NCBI RefSeq assembly: GCF_017313265.1
Contig: NZ_JAFLQZ010000002.1
Location: 496,001 to 560,000 of the forward strand
Source: Hymenobacter telluris
GTDB taxonomy: Bacteria; Bacteroidota; Bacteroidia; Cytophagales; Hymenobacteraceae
Length of the DNA stretch: 64,000 bases
Direction of reading: 5' to 3'
In this document: one piece after another, positions 1 through 9,614 of the stretch
Position numbering within the stretch: the stretch's first letter is position 1
Layout of the letters: each line of letters starts with the position of its first letter
The notes under the pieces: generated by a model
Databases searched by the model: none
Told to the model about the DNA's origin: nothing
The model's input: the letters and a program-made list of their open reading frames with translations, nothing else
Position numbers and translations under genes: made by a program

Positions 1-859
1 GAGCTTGCCGCAAATACTCTGCATGGAAGAGTTCGGGGCCGGTGGTTTTGGGTGGTGCAGCCGTGAAGAACGGATGGGCGAGCAAAGCCTGCAGCAATCC
101 GGTATGTACTTGGCCGGCCGCTGCCAGCTTCCCGTCTTCGTCGTACGCCAGGCTGGGGCGGTGCGCGCGCACGGTGGCATCGAGTAGGGTATTACCGGGG
201 CCGGTATCGGTGCTGAAGGCGGTGCTGGTATCTTGCCCGATGCGTGGAAGGTAGGTGAAGTTGGCAATGCCGCCCAGGTTCAGGAGCAGGCGCTCTTCCT
301 TGGGGCTGCTGAGCAGCAAATAGTCGCCGTAGGCAGCTAGGGGGGCCCCTTCGCCGCCGGCGGCAATGTGCTTTTGGCGAAAGTCGCTCAGCGTGATGAT
401 GCCGGTGCGTACGGCTACATGGTCACCGTCGCCGAGTTGCAGGGTGGCGTTGAGGGGAAAATCGGGGCGTTGGTGCTGATGTTGGGGGGCGTGGTACACG
501 GTTTGGCCGTGGCTCGCCAGCAAGTCTACCTCAGTGGCGGGTATCTGCCACTCACGCAGGCACGCCAGCACCATATCGGCGTGCAGCAACCCCAGCCACG
601 GATTCAGCAGCGTGAGGTACTCCAAATCCACTTGCCCGTTGGGGCCGCCCGCAAACACCTCCCGAATCCGGTGGCGCACGTCATCGGTGTACGGCACGGT
701 GGCAAAGTGCTCCAGCGTGAGCTTGGTCGCCAGCCCGTGGCCTTCCAGCTTACACAGCGCCACATCCAGCCCATCGAGCGAAGTGCCCGACATCAAACCT
801 ATGATGCGCCGGCTGGGCTGCTGAGCGAGGAAGTGTAGGCGAGCCAGATGCTTGTTCAT
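1..859 (-). CDS. anmK: Anhydro-N-acetylmuramic acid kinase, 3' end outside window
   Basis: The reverse strand is open from an ATG at 859 to the window edge (286 codons, no stop), so the C-terminus is missing. AnmK phosphorylates 1,6-anhydro-MurNAc in the cytoplasm, giving MurNAc-6-phosphate for cell-wall recycling. The glycine-rich phosphate-binding motif IIGLMSGTSLDGLDVALC lies at residues 19-36. LLASHGQTVYH, LGDGDHVA and LLLNLGGIANFTYLP follow in family order, as does the DTGPGNTLLDA segment near the end of the visible part. The family is usually about 370-390 residues, so about 90 residues lie outside. The next gene upstream, hscA, is on the same strand but separated by a terminator, so anmK probably has its own promoter in the 860-984 gap. 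Confidence 0.93.
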   Translation of the reverse strand, partial: MNKHLARLHFLAQQPSRRIIGLMSGTSLDGLDVALCKLEGHGLATKLTLEHFATVPYTDDVRHRIREVFAGGPNGQVDLEYLTLLNPWLGLLHADMVLACLREWQIPATEVDLLASHGQTVYHAPQHQHQRPDFPLNATLQLGDGDHVAVRTGIITLSDFRQKHIAAGGEGAPLAAYGDYLLLSSPKEERLLLNLGGIANFTYLPRIGQDTSTAFSTDTGPGNTLLDATVRAHRPSLAYDEDGKLAAAGQVHTGLLQALLAHPFFTAAPPKTTGPELFHAEYLRQA

Positions 860-984
860 TGGTTTTGTGCCGTTTACTACTGATGCAGGCAAGCCGAAAG
901 ACAGTGAAACAAATTATGTACTCTTTATTGCTGTAAGATGGCCCTACGCTGCTTCCAGGCCGCATTACGGAATGCATAGATAGC

Positions 985-1018
985 AAAACGCCCAGCTAAC
1001 CGCTTAGCCGGGCGTTTT
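985..1018. terminator. Bidirectional hairpin terminator
   Basis: Inverted repeat with arms AAAACGCCCaGCTAA and TTAGCcGGGCGTTTT around a four-base loop, with one A-C mismatch and T-runs on both strands. It sits 44 bases downstream of the hscA stop and most likely ends hscA transcription before anmK. Confidence 0.8.
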
Positions 1019-1061
1019 CAAGAGCAGAAATTATTTCGTGTGAAACAGCCTGGTAGCTGCT

Positions 1062-2921
1062 TTACTCAATCTTCTTGCCGGCCATAGCCTGCTTGATGGA
1101 AATGTTCATCACCCGCTCGGCGTAGGGGCTGGTGAGGGCTTCCAGCTCATCCACGGCTTTCAGGATGGTATCCTTGTCTTTGGTTTCGAGGGCTTCGCGC
1201 AGGTTTTGGGTGGCAGCGGCTGTTAGCGTGATTTCATCCTCCGTGAGGTGCTGGTGGTTTTTTTCCACGAACCGTTCCACTTGGTAGAGCATCTGCTCGG
1301 CTACGGTACGGGCCTCAATCACCATGCGGGCGGCCACGTCCTCGCGGGCAAACGTGAGCGAGTCCATCAGCATCTTCTCCACCTGGTCGTCGGTGAGGCC
1401 GTACTGCGGCTTGATTTCCACGGCTTGGCTGGTACCGGAGCGCAGCTCAATGGCTTCCACTTTCAGGATGCCGTCGGCGTTCAGAATAAAGTTCACATCT
1501 ACCTTGGGTAAGCCGGCGGGCATGGCCGGAATACCGCGCAAATCGAATTCGGCCAGCTTGCGGTTCTCGCTCACCAAATCCCGCTCGCCTTGGTACACCG
1601 ATATTTTCAGGTTCACTTGCCCATCTACGCTGGTGGTGTACTGGCGGCCGGCTTTGGTTGGAATCTTGGAGTTGCGGGCAATAATGGGGTCCATGAGGCC
1701 ACCCAGCGTTTCGATACCCAGCGTGAGCGGCGTCACGTCGAGCAGCAGCACGTCGCGGCGGTTGCCCCCCAATATGTCGGCCTGAATGGCAGCGCCTAGG
1801 GCCACTACTTCGTCGGGGTTGAGCGAGCTGTTGGCGGGCTGCTGGAAAAATGCGGATACCGAATCATACACCAGCGGTACGCGGGTGGAGCCACCTACCA
1901 GCAACACAGCATCCAGATCATCTGGCGTGAGCTTGGCATCGGCTAAGGCTTGGCGGCAGCTTACAATGGTGCGCTCTACCAGCGGGCCAACCAGCTCGTT
2001 GAACTTCGCTTTGCTGAGGGGGAGCAGCGTGCCGTGGAAATCAAATTCCAGCGCATCCTGTTGGCTGAGCTGCTTCTTGGCTTCCTCGGCCAGCAAGCGC
2101 AACTCTTGCTGCCTCGATGGATTCTGATAGAGAACGGCCGACAGCTGATACTCGCCCGCCCAGTAGTCGTAGATGGCGCGGTCCAGGTCGTCGCCACCCA
2201 GGTAGGTGTCGCCGTTGGTGCTGAGTACCTCGAAAATGCCCTGCTGAATGCGCAGAATGCTTACATCAAAGGTGCCACCGCCCAGGTCATACACGGCTAC
2301 GGTTTTTTCCTCGTCGGGGCTCAACCCAATGCCGTAGGCCAGGGCCGCCGCCGTGGGTTCGTTCACAATACGCAGCACTTCCAGTCCCGCCAAGCGGCCG
2401 GCGTCGCGGGTGGCTTGGCGCTGGGAGTCGTTGAAGTAGGCGGGCACCGTAATAACGGCTTTGTTGACGGGCGTTTTGAGGGCGTGCTCGGCGCGGGCGC
2501 GCAACTCCTTTAGTATCTCGGCCGACAGCTCGATAGGGGAGTAGAACTTCTCGCCGACCCGGATTTTCACCAGGCCCTCCGAGTTATCATCAATCACCTT
2601 GTAGCCCAGGTCGGAAGCATGGTTGCCGAGGTCTTTGTAGCTTTTGCCCAGAAGACGCTTCACCGAGTAAATCGTGTTCTGCGGGTCCGTGAGCAAATAC
2701 GCCTTGGCATCGGTACCCACGATGGGCGTCTCGCCGCCCTGCGGAAAATGCACCACCGATGGCACGATGGTGCCCCGGTCGAGGTCGTTGATGGCGTGCG
2801 GCTGCCGGGTGTCCGGATGAATGTAGGCTACCAACGAATTGGTCGTGCCCAAATCGATACCCACGATGATTTCTTCCTGCTGAATACTCCCGGTGGAGAG
2901 GTTGATTGCGACTTTAGCCAT
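1062..2921 (-). CDS. hscA: Hsp70-family chaperone, probable Fe-S assembly chaperone HscA
   Basis: A 619-residue Hsp70 protein. The frame is open further upstream, but the ATG at 2921 gives the usual N-terminus, with the ATPase phosphate-1 motif GIDLGTTNS at residues 21-29. [31 protein letters not shown] and [14 protein letters not shown] follow, then a substrate-binding domain and a helical lid. A 619-residue length, a short lead-in before the ATPase, the ending without a DnaK-style glycine-rich acidic tail, and the EIKPQYGL segment favour HscA over DnaK. HscA works with HscB to transfer Fe-S clusters from IscU. No isc genes are visible nearby, so assignment within Hsp70 rests on sequence character alone. 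Confidence 0.82.
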   Translation of the reverse strand: MAKVAINLSTGSIQQEEIIVGIDLGTTNSLVAYIHPDTRQPHAINDLDRGTIVPSVVHFPQGGETPIVGTDAKAYLLTDPQNTIYSVKRLLGKSYKDLGNHASDLGYKVIDDNSEGLVKIRVGEKFYSPIELSAEILKELRARAEHALKTPVNKAVITVPAYFNDSQRQATRDAGRLAGLEVLRIVNEPTAAALAYGIGLSPDEEKTVAVYDLGGGTFDVSILRIQQGIFEVLSTNGDTYLGGDDLDRAIYDYWAGEYQLSAVLYQNPSRQQELRLLAEEAKKQLSQQDALEFDFHGTLLPLSKAKFNELVGPLVERTIVSCRQALADAKLTPDDLDAVLLVGGSTRVPLVYDSVSAFFQQPANSSLNPDEVVALGAAIQADILGGNRRDVLLLDVTPLTLGIETLGGLMDPIIARNSKIPTKAGRQYTTSVDGQVNLKISVYQGERDLVSENRKLAEFDLRGIPAMPAGLPKVDVNFILNADGILKVEAIELRSGTSQAVEIKPQYGLTDDQVEKMLMDSLTFAREDVAARMVIEARTVAEQMLYQVERFVEKNHQHLTEDEITLTAAATQNLREALETKDKDTILKAVDELEALTSPYAERVMNISIKQAMAGKKIE

Positions 2922-3346
2922 GCGTAGTTGAGCGGAGCGCCGGAGCGTGCAAAATGGGCGCTGTAAAAACCCTACGGGGATGTGACCGGTAAGGTGCAGC
3001 GCAAACGCAAAAATAACGAAGAATTGCCGGTAGAGGCCTTTGCGCCAATCTCTATAGCACCTATCCAATATGCTTCTGAAATATCGTTCATAATTCGGGG
3101 AAAGCACACCCTGAAAAGTCCGGATCCGGTTGTGTTTGCGTAGCTTGATATAGAATCGTGATAATATAATTTAAATACAACCATACGCTGTGTTCCTGGC
3201 TGGCGAAAAATGACCCGTGCCCGGCCACTTTATTGCTGATTAAACGTCCCGGATTCCCCTGTTGCAGCTTTCTGACTCGCTTCCACTACTTGCCGATTTT
3301 CGGTGAGCTGGCTGTTTATTTTCCATTTTTTACCACCATCTTCATC
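2922..3346. other. Divergent intergenic region between hscA and the first DUF4331 gene
   Basis: This 425-base gap must hold promoters for both flanking genes. It becomes AT-rich around 3140-3185. No convincing TAnnTTTG box was found. The only clear structure is the 32-base block at 3293-3324 shared with the second DUF4331 gene. Confidence 0.5.
3293..3324 (+). promoter_or_regulatory. Conserved leader block upstream of DUF4331 gene 1
   Basis: A 32-base block ending 22 bases before the start codon. It matches 28 of 32 bases of the block at 5897-5928, which lies at the same distance before the second DUF4331 gene. It begins with a small stem (CCGA, TTT, TCGG) and ends in a T-rich stretch. The surrounding leader is less conserved, so this block may be a shared regulatory or 5' UTR element kept after gene duplication. 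Confidence 0.5.
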
Positions 3347-5446
3347 ATGAAAAAAAGTCTTACGCGTCCCATTATTCCGGTGGCCGTGGCCGCCGCTGCC
3401 GTTGCCGGGTTTCTGGCCTGGAGCAACCCTGGCACGCCGCTGGAAGCCAGTAGCCACCGGGAGGCTCCCCTCATTGCCGACGACCCGTTGGCCGACAACA
3501 CCGACCTTTACGCCTTCCGCGACCCGGTAAACTCGGAGATGATTAACATCATTGCCAATTACATTCCGCTGGAGCTGCCCCAGGGCGGCCCGAACTACAA
3601 TACGTTCGGCGAAAACGTGCGCTACGAGATTCACATCAAGAATTCGACCACAGTAAACCCCACCGGCGACAACATCACCTACCGCTTCACCTTCACGCGC
3701 ACCAACCAGGACCCCACCACGTTTTTCAACATCCGGCTGGGGCAGCAGAATCTGAAAACCACCTACATCTGCGAGAAGAGCGTGAACGGTGGCGCTTTCA
3801 GCACTATTGTTACCAATGGCGTAGTGCCGCCACCCAACATTGGGCCGCGCTCCATTGAAAGCGGCGCCGGCCTGAACACCACCTATAACGCCCTGATGAC
3901 GGGTGCCATACAGACGGCTGGGGCGGCCAAAATCTTCTGCGGCCCCGTAGATGACCCGTTCTTCGTGGACTTGGGCGGCATCTTCGACTTGGGCGGCGTC
4001 CGTACCGCCAGTGCCCGCGACGGAGTGGCCCGCAAGAACACCCACGCCATTGCCTTGCAAATCCCGATTTCCGAGTTGCAGAAAGACGGCAAAACCGGTG
4101 CCATGGCCGCCAACATCCTCGACCCCGACTTCGTGATTGGGGTGTGGGCTTCGGCGAGCCGGCCAGCTATGCGCACCCTGAACGTTGATGGTACCCAGAC
4201 CCACACGGGCAGCTGGGTGCAGGTGTCGCGCCTGGGTATGCCGCTCACCAACGAGGTAATTATCCCGGTTGGCAGCAAAGACGGCTGGAATGCCCGCGTA
4301 CCCGGTGCCGAGCGCGCCTCCGACGACGACTACTTCACCAACCCTGAGCTGGGCCTGTACATGGCCGACAACGTGCCGGTGGCCCCGGCCGGTCCTAAGC
4401 CAGCCGGCCAGACCTATTACGGCGAGGCGGTGCCCGGCTTGGCTGCATTACGTATTCAGTCACGCTCTTTGCAGAGCTTTGACTTCCGGAATGGTGCTAA
4501 CGGTGTGTCGGGCCTGACGGCCGCGCAACGCGTCGGTACCGTTTTTGCCGATGCCACGTTTGGCCCGTATTTGCTGCGGGCCGGCAAGCCACGTTCAGTT
4601 GACATTCTGCCCATCTTCCACACAGGTGTTCCAAACCTGCCGCCGTATCAATTGGCTAATGGCAAAAATGGCAATCCGCTAGCAGTTGGTAAGCCCTTTA
4701 TCAACAACTTTCTGCCGGTTATCGGCGACATGCTGCGCCTGAACATGGCCGTGCCGACGACGCCCCGCAACTCGCCGGCTTTCAGCTCGGAAGGGTTGCT
4801 AGCAGCTGCGGTTGCTGGTCTTACGGTAGCGCCTTACAATACCAACGCCAACCTGGAATTCATTCCGAACATGGACGGCTTCCCGAATGGTCGGCGCTTG
4901 GAAGACGACGTAACCCGCATCGAACTACAAGCCGTAGGTGGTGCCGTACTGGCCGCCATTGGCCTGTGGTACGACGACTATACCGCCGGTGGAGCCAACC
5001 CGGTGACAGCGCAGCTGGGCGGGGTACTCAGCTTCCGCACTGGTGTAGAAGCCAACGATACCACGTTCAAGGCTGCTTTCCCGTATCTGCAAACGCCGTG
5101 GAGCGGCACCAAAGCCCAGCGCGTTGCCTTGTCGCAACGCTCGCCTTCGGGCGGCTTGGGCTTACAGGGCGGCGCTATTGCCTCGTTGCAGGCTTTCCCA
5201 AATCCGGTGGTTGACCAGACAACGTTCCGCTACGAGGTAGGCGTGAAGAGCACCCTGTCGCTGGTAGTTTCCGATATGATGGGCCGTAAGGTAAGCACGC
5301 TCATCAAGGCGAAAGAATACAAGCCGGGTGTCTACGAGTACAAGTGGCAATTACCCGAATCGATGGCTGCCGGTACGTATGTGGCCACGTTTTACAGCGG
5401 TGCCACAGTGGTGCAATCCGTGAAGCTGATCCATCAGCCCCGCTAG
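3347..5446 (+). CDS. DUF4331 family surface protein with T9SS sorting domain (copy 1)
   Basis: A 699-residue protein. The ATG at 3347 puts a signal peptide at residues 1-34, followed at once by the DUF4331 signature SSHREAPLIADDP and NTDLYAF. The DUF4331 body extends to about residue 610 and keeps the motifs FCGPVDDPFFVDLGG, LALQIP-type strands and FIPNMDGFPNGRRLEDDV. The last ~85 residues form a Por/T9SS type A sorting domain (FPNPVVDQTTFRYEV, VSDMMGRKV, GTYVATFYSG), so the protein should cross the outer membrane through T9SS and be surface attached or released. The biochemical role of DUF4331 is unknown; His and Asp at the mature N-terminus could be ligands. Its paralogue follows directly on the same strand. 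Confidence 0.88.
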   Translation: MKKSLTRPIIPVAVAAAAVAGFLAWSNPGTPLEASSHREAPLIADDPLADNTDLYAFRDPVNSEMINIIANYIPLELPQGGPNYNTFGENVRYEIHIKNSTTVNPTGDNITYRFTFTRTNQDPTTFFNIRLGQQNLKTTYICEKSVNGGAFSTIVTNGVVPPPNIGPRSIESGAGLNTTYNALMTGAIQTAGAAKIFCGPVDDPFFVDLGGIFDLGGVRTASARDGVARKNTHAIALQIPISELQKDGKTGAMAANILDPDFVIGVWASASRPAMRTLNVDGTQTHTGSWVQVSRLGMPLTNEVIIPVGSKDGWNARVPGAERASDDDYFTNPELGLYMADNVPVAPAGPKPAGQTYYGEAVPGLAALRIQSRSLQSFDFRNGANGVSGLTAAQRVGTVFADATFGPYLLRAGKPRSVDILPIFHTGVPNLPPYQLANGKNGNPLAVGKPFINNFLPVIGDMLRLNMAVPTTPRNSPAFSSEGLLAAAVAGLTVAPYNTNANLEFIPNMDGFPNGRRLEDDVTRIELQAVGGAVLAAIGLWYDDYTAGGANPVTAQLGGVLSFRTGVEANDTTFKAAFPYLQTPWSGTKAQRVALSQRSPSGGLGLQGGAIASLQAFPNPVVDQTTFRYEVGVKSTLSLVVSDMMGRKVSTLIKAKEYKPGVYEYKWQLPESMAAGTYVATFYSGATVVQSVKLIHQPR

Positions 5447-5469
5447 GTAACGCAGCAAGTAAGTAGGTG

Positions 5470-5528
5470 GAGAGCCAGAGGAGCTGTCGGCGCACGTTGC
5501 GTTGGCAGCTTTTCTGGCTCTCTTTTTT
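5470..5528 (+). terminator. Long hairpin terminator after DUF4331 copy 1
   Basis: Outer arms GAGAGCCAGA and TCTGGCTCTC enclose a second pairing, AGCTG with CAGCT, and six T residues follow. It starts 23 bases after the stop codon, which suggests the two DUF4331 genes are mostly separate transcription units. Confidence 0.8.
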
Positions 5529-5950
5529 GCGTTTTGGCAGGTGCTATTCAGGGAGTGAAGGGGTGGTGTGGAGATGGAAAGAGTCGATTCAAGACAACGT
5601 AAGTCGGGAACCTATAGTGGCACCATAATGCTGCTGGATTTACTGATGAGGATAGCATGATTTAAAGGGTGATTGTATTTATAACGAAAATAATAAATAG
5701 TTGTATATAATTATGTTCAAACTAAATCCACATATAGTAGTGCTTGCGTATTAATAAGCAGCAAGGCACCTGGCTCACAAGCGCCTACATACGCTGGCAA
5801 TTCCTTTCGATAGTACGCTGCTTCCCGGCCGCCTTGCGGTGGCTGTTCGTTACGCTTTTTCACCTTTTTCTCTTCTCGACCCACTCCCAGAACCTACCGA
5901 TTTTCGGTGGGGTGGCTATTTATTTCCCACCATTTAACCCCCTTCTCAGT
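5529..5950. other. Intergenic region between the two DUF4331 genes
   Basis: About 420 bases. The segment 5640-5745 is strikingly AT-rich and a likely promoter area, with a TTG and a TAAA-type box 19 bases apart near 5700-5730 as a weak candidate. The 32-base shared leader block lies at 5897-5928. No gene is recognised here; the open frame upstream of 5951 looks like translated leader. Confidence 0.45.
5897..5928 (+). promoter_or_regulatory. Conserved leader block upstream of DUF4331 gene 2
   Basis: Second copy of the block at 3293-3324 (28 of 32 identical), again 22 bases before the start codon, with the same CCGA/TCGG mini-stem. The fixed distance to the start suggests translation or transcript-leader control rather than chance. 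Confidence 0.5.
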
Positions 5951-8059
5951 ATGATGAAGACCCTTACCCGTCCCATTCTCCAACTGTCAGTGGTAGCCGC
6001 TTCGGTGGCTGGCCTGATGGTGTGGAGCGGACAAAAAGCCCCACTAGAGGCCTCCAGCCACCGCGAGGCCCCGCTCATCGCCGACGACCCGGTAGCCGAC
6101 AACACCGACGTTTACGCGTTCCGCAGCCCTGATGATCCTACCAAGGTCACCATCATTGCCAACTACATCCCGTTTCAGCTGCCGCAGGGTGGCCCGAACT
6201 ACTACCACTTCGGGGAGAATGTTCGGTACGAGATTCACATCAAGAACAAAACCACAACAGCAGGTGACGACATCACCTACCGGTTTACGTTCACGCGCAC
6301 CAACGAAGACCCCACCACGCACTTCAACATCCGGCTGGGCAAAGAGAACCTGAAAACCACCTACCGCGCCGAAATGAGTTTGGCCGGTGGGCCATTCACG
6401 ACCATTGTAGCCAACGGTGTAGTGCCGGCCTACAATGTAGGGCCGCGTGCTATTTCCAGCCCGGTAGGGTTGAACGTGGCCGACTACAACACGCTTATTC
6501 AGAACTCCATCCAGACGCTGGGTAACGGCACCAAGGTATTCTGCGGCCCGGTAGATGATCCGTTTTTCGTGGACATTGGAGGTATCGAGGACCTGGGCGG
6601 CGTACGGCGCAACAGTGCCCGCGACGGCCTGTTCCACAAGAACGTGAACACCATTGCCCTCCAGATTCCAATCAACCTGCTGCAAAAAGATGGCAAGCCG
6701 GTTTCGCAGGCCGCCAACATCCTCGACTCCGATTATATTATTGGGGTATGGGCGTCGGCTAGCCGGCCAGCATTGCGCACCTTGGGCAACTTCGGGATTC
6801 CAAGCACTTCGGGTGATTATGTGCAGGTTTCGCGCCTGGGCATGCCACTCACCAACGAAGTGGTGAACCCCGTGGGCAGCAAAGACGAGTGGAACGGCCG
6901 CACGCCGTACAACGAAAACCGCGCCTTCGACAACTACTTCAACAACCCCGAGCTGGCGCTGTACATGGACGACAGCAAGTTCGGCTCGGCAGTGCCCGGC
7001 ATCAACGACCTGCGCATCCAAACCCGCTCGCTCGGGCAGTTCGACTTCCGCAACGGGGCTAATGGCCTGTCGGGGCTGCTTGGCAACCCAGCCACGGCCG
7101 GCACGGCTTTCGCACCGCAGGCGCAGGGTGGTTTCGGTGAGTATCTGCTACGGGCCGGCCAACCGCGCTCCGTCGACTTGCTGCCGATTTTCCACACCGG
7201 TGTTCCTAACCTGCGGCCGTACCAGTTGGCTACGGGTAAAGGGGGCAACCCGCTGGCGGCGGGCAAGCCGTTCATCAACAACTTCTTGCCCGTTGTCAAC
7301 GGCAATGGTATTGGGGGCGACATGCTGCGCCTGAACATGGCCGTGCCGACGACGCCGCGCAACTCGCCCGACTTCAGCCCGCTCGGGCTGGTATTCGCGG
7401 CAGTAGTTGGCAACACCGACCCGCGCTATAACAGCTCCACAGCCCTGCAATTCATTCCGAACATGGACGGCTTCCCGAACGGCCGCCGCTTAGAGGATGA
7501 CGTGGTACGCATTGAGCTGCAAGCCGTGAGCGGCTTGGTACTGGCCGCCATTGGCCTGCCCTACGACGACAACCCAACCGGGATGCCGAGCCCCTACTCG
7601 CAGAAAATGCAGGAGGTTATCAGCTTCACCACGGGTGTAGGCCGCAACGATACCACGCTGAAGATGATGTTCCCCTTCCAGCAGACGCCTTGGGCGGGTA
7701 CCAACCCGCAGCTGGGCGGCCCGCGCTACAGCGACGGAGTAGCACAGGCAAACCGCGGCGCTGGCTCGGCGCTGGGTTTGCAGCCCGCTAAAGTGGCTAC
7801 TGCTGAGAACTATCCGAACCCGTTCACGGACCAAACCACCTTCCGCTACGACGTAACCGCCAACGCCCCCATCACTATCACCGTTTCGGATATGATGGGC
7901 CGTAAAGTGGCTACCGTTGTGAAGAACAAAATGCACGCCCCTGGTTCATACGAAGTGAACTGGCGGACCGGTAACCTGAAAAAGGGCGACTACATTGCCA
8001 CGATTTCAACCGGCTCAACGGTGCTGCAAACGGTACGTTTGGTACACGATAGCAAGTAA
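5951..8059 (+). CDS. DUF4331 family surface protein with T9SS sorting domain (copy 2)
   Basis: A 702-residue paralogue of the preceding gene. The start ATGATG at 5951 gives MMKTLTRPIL and a signal peptide ending before ASSHREAPLIADDP. Conserved blocks match copy 1 closely: NYIPFQLPQGGPNY, ENVRYEIHIKN, FCGPVDDPFFVDIGG, VPTTPRNSPDFSP and FIPNMDGFPNGRRLEDDV. The last ~80 residues are a T9SS sorting domain (YPNPFTDQTTFRYDV, VSDMMGRKVATVV). Copy 2 differs mainly in loops and in the linker before the sorting domain, which argues for an established pair rather than a recent duplication. Function unknown; from context it may be the surface-exposed part of the receptor/transporter cluster that follows. 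Confidence 0.88.
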   Translation: MMKTLTRPILQLSVVAASVAGLMVWSGQKAPLEASSHREAPLIADDPVADNTDVYAFRSPDDPTKVTIIANYIPFQLPQGGPNYYHFGENVRYEIHIKNKTTTAGDDITYRFTFTRTNEDPTTHFNIRLGKENLKTTYRAEMSLAGGPFTTIVANGVVPAYNVGPRAISSPVGLNVADYNTLIQNSIQTLGNGTKVFCGPVDDPFFVDIGGIEDLGGVRRNSARDGLFHKNVNTIALQIPINLLQKDGKPVSQAANILDSDYIIGVWASASRPALRTLGNFGIPSTSGDYVQVSRLGMPLTNEVVNPVGSKDEWNGRTPYNENRAFDNYFNNPELALYMDDSKFGSAVPGINDLRIQTRSLGQFDFRNGANGLSGLLGNPATAGTAFAPQAQGGFGEYLLRAGQPRSVDLLPIFHTGVPNLRPYQLATGKGGNPLAAGKPFINNFLPVVNGNGIGGDMLRLNMAVPTTPRNSPDFSPLGLVFAAVVGNTDPRYNSSTALQFIPNMDGFPNGRRLEDDVVRIELQAVSGLVLAAIGLPYDDNPTGMPSPYSQKMQEVISFTTGVGRNDTTLKMMFPFQQTPWAGTNPQLGGPRYSDGVAQANRGAGSALGLQPAKVATAENYPNPFTDQTTFRYDVTANAPITITVSDMMGRKVATVVKNKMHAPGSYEVNWRTGNLKKGDYIATISTGSTVLQTVRLVHDSK

Positions 8060-8136
8060 AAATTGGATCCTTACCTACTGGTTGAGCTACCAGTAATCCA
8101 GTGTCAGATTTACCTCGTAGATTGACGTAGGAACTA

Positions 8137-8169
8137 GATAGCCGGCTCCGTTTGGGGTCGGCTATTTTT
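8137..8169 (+). terminator. Hairpin terminator after DUF4331 copy 2
   Basis: Arms ATAGCCGgC and CGGCTAT, extended by CTCC pairing with GGGG-type bases, are followed by TTTTT. It lies 78 bases past the stop and 43 bases before the TPR gene start. Confidence 0.65.
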
Positions 8170-8211
8170 CCTCTCGGCAACCTCTCTTCGCTCTCCTTTT
8201 CCCACCAATTC

Positions 8212-9537
8212 ATGCGTAAATACTTTTACCCGATTCTGCTGGTAGGTTTTGCGGCGGCCGTGGCAGCCTTGTTTTTCTTCCGCAAGCCTGAGGCCGTACC
8301 GCAGCTCAAGATGCGCCACGGCGACCTGGCCGCGGGCGGCGAATGGCTGAACACCCAACAGGCCGTGGCCGGCCTGCAAGCCAAGCTGCGCACCAACCCC
8401 GACGATACCAAGGCGCAGCTGCTGCTGGCCCAGGCCTACATGCAGGAAGCCCGCGTAACCGGCGACCATGCCTATTACGACATGGCGGCCATGGAGCTGC
8501 TCAACAACATAACCCGCCGGGAGCCCGAAAACTTCGAGGCGCTGTGCTGCAAAGCTTCCCTCAACCTCACCCAGCACCACTTTTCCGAAGGCCTGGCCCT
8601 GGCCGAACAAGCCGTGCAGCTTAACCCCGAAAACGCCTTTGTGTACGGCTTGCTCTGCGACGCTAACGTGGAACTGGGCCGCTACCCCGAGGCCGTGCGC
8701 ATGGCCGACAAAATGAACACCATCCGCCCCGATTTGCGTGCCTACGCCCGCGTTTCCTACCTGCGGGAAATCTACGGTGACCTGCCGGGCGCTATTGAAG
8801 CCATGACGATGGCCGCTAAAGCCGGCTACCCCGGCCTGGAGCAAACCGAATGGTCCCGGATTCAGCTGGGCCACCTCTACGAAAACACCGGCGACCTACA
8901 AAACGCCGAAAAGCAATACCAGGAAGCTCTGAACGAGCGGCCCGGTTACTCGTATGCCTTTGCCGGCCTGGGCCGCGTGGAAAAGGCGCGCCGCAACTAC
9001 AAAGAGGCCATTGCCTACTTTCAGAAAGCCCGCGCCACCGTGAAGGACTACGCCTTTGCCGACGAGCTAACCGACCTCTACCGCCTGAACAACGAGCCCG
9101 CCAAAGCCGACGAAATGGCCAAAGAAGCCATTGCCATGCTGGCCAGTGACGCCAAAGAAGCCGACGACAACGAGCTGATGGGCCACTACGCCGACCGGGA
9201 GCTGGCTTACGCCTACCTGAAAACCAAAGAGCTGGACAAAGCCCTCGAACACGCCAAAATCGAATACGCCCGCCGCCCCGACAACATCGACGTGGAAGAA
9301 ACCCTGGCTTGGGTGCACTACAAGCGCGGCGAGTTTGCCGAAGCCGACAAGCAGATGAAGCGCGCCCTGCGCATGAAAACCAAGACCCCCACGCTCCTCT
9401 GCCGGGCCGGCCTGATTGCCACCAAAACCGGCCGCCTCGCCGAAGGACAGGCCCTGATTCGGGAAGCGCTGGCCCTCAACCCATACCTCAGCCTGGATTT
9501 GGCTGACGAAGGCAAGCAACTGCTGGCCGCCCGCTAA
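8212..9537 (+). CDS. Membrane-anchored TPR protein
   Basis: A 441-residue protein whose ATG at 8212 starts a single membrane segment (residues 5-23, ILLVGFAAAVAALFFF). The rest is almost wholly tetratricopeptide repeats; clear units include LGHLYENTGDLQNAEKQYQE, GLGRVEKARRNYKEAIAYFQ, ELAYAYLKTKELDKALEHA and LAWVHYKRGEFAEADKQMKR. TPR proteins act as interaction scaffolds; this one would face the periplasm if the N-terminal segment is an anchor or signal. It lies 77 bases upstream of the HupE-like gene on the same strand, so the two are probably co-transcribed and may share a complex. The partner and precise role are not evident from sequence. Confidence 0.85.
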   Translation: MRKYFYPILLVGFAAAVAALFFFRKPEAVPQLKMRHGDLAAGGEWLNTQQAVAGLQAKLRTNPDDTKAQLLLAQAYMQEARVTGDHAYYDMAAMELLNNITRREPENFEALCCKASLNLTQHHFSEGLALAEQAVQLNPENAFVYGLLCDANVELGRYPEAVRMADKMNTIRPDLRAYARVSYLREIYGDLPGAIEAMTMAAKAGYPGLEQTEWSRIQLGHLYENTGDLQNAEKQYQEALNERPGYSYAFAGLGRVEKARRNYKEAIAYFQKARATVKDYAFADELTDLYRLNNEPAKADEMAKEAIAMLASDAKEADDNELMGHYADRELAYAYLKTKELDKALEHAKIEYARRPDNIDVEETLAWVHYKRGEFAEADKQMKRALRMKTKTPTLLCRAGLIATKTGRLAEGQALIREALALNPYLSLDLADEGKQLLAAR

Positions 9538-9614
9538 TCCCGTTGCCTGCCGCCATAGCTCTGCGCCTTCTGCGTACCCTTCCGCGCCCTCTGCGGGAAC
9601 CCACCCAACAACGA

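Noticed and set aside
750..986. Open frame on the minus strand over the start of anmK
   Set aside because: It is out of frame with anmK and has no family pattern; the anmK frame has clear kinase motifs.
2922..3107. N-terminal extension of hscA in the open frame upstream of 2921
   Set aside because: The extension is unlike any Hsp70 N-terminus and crosses the intergenic region; the 2921 ATG gives the normal start.
5470..5528. Considered as a member of the REP-like repeats
   Set aside because: It has a strong T-run immediately after the stem and is right behind a stop codon, so it is a terminator.
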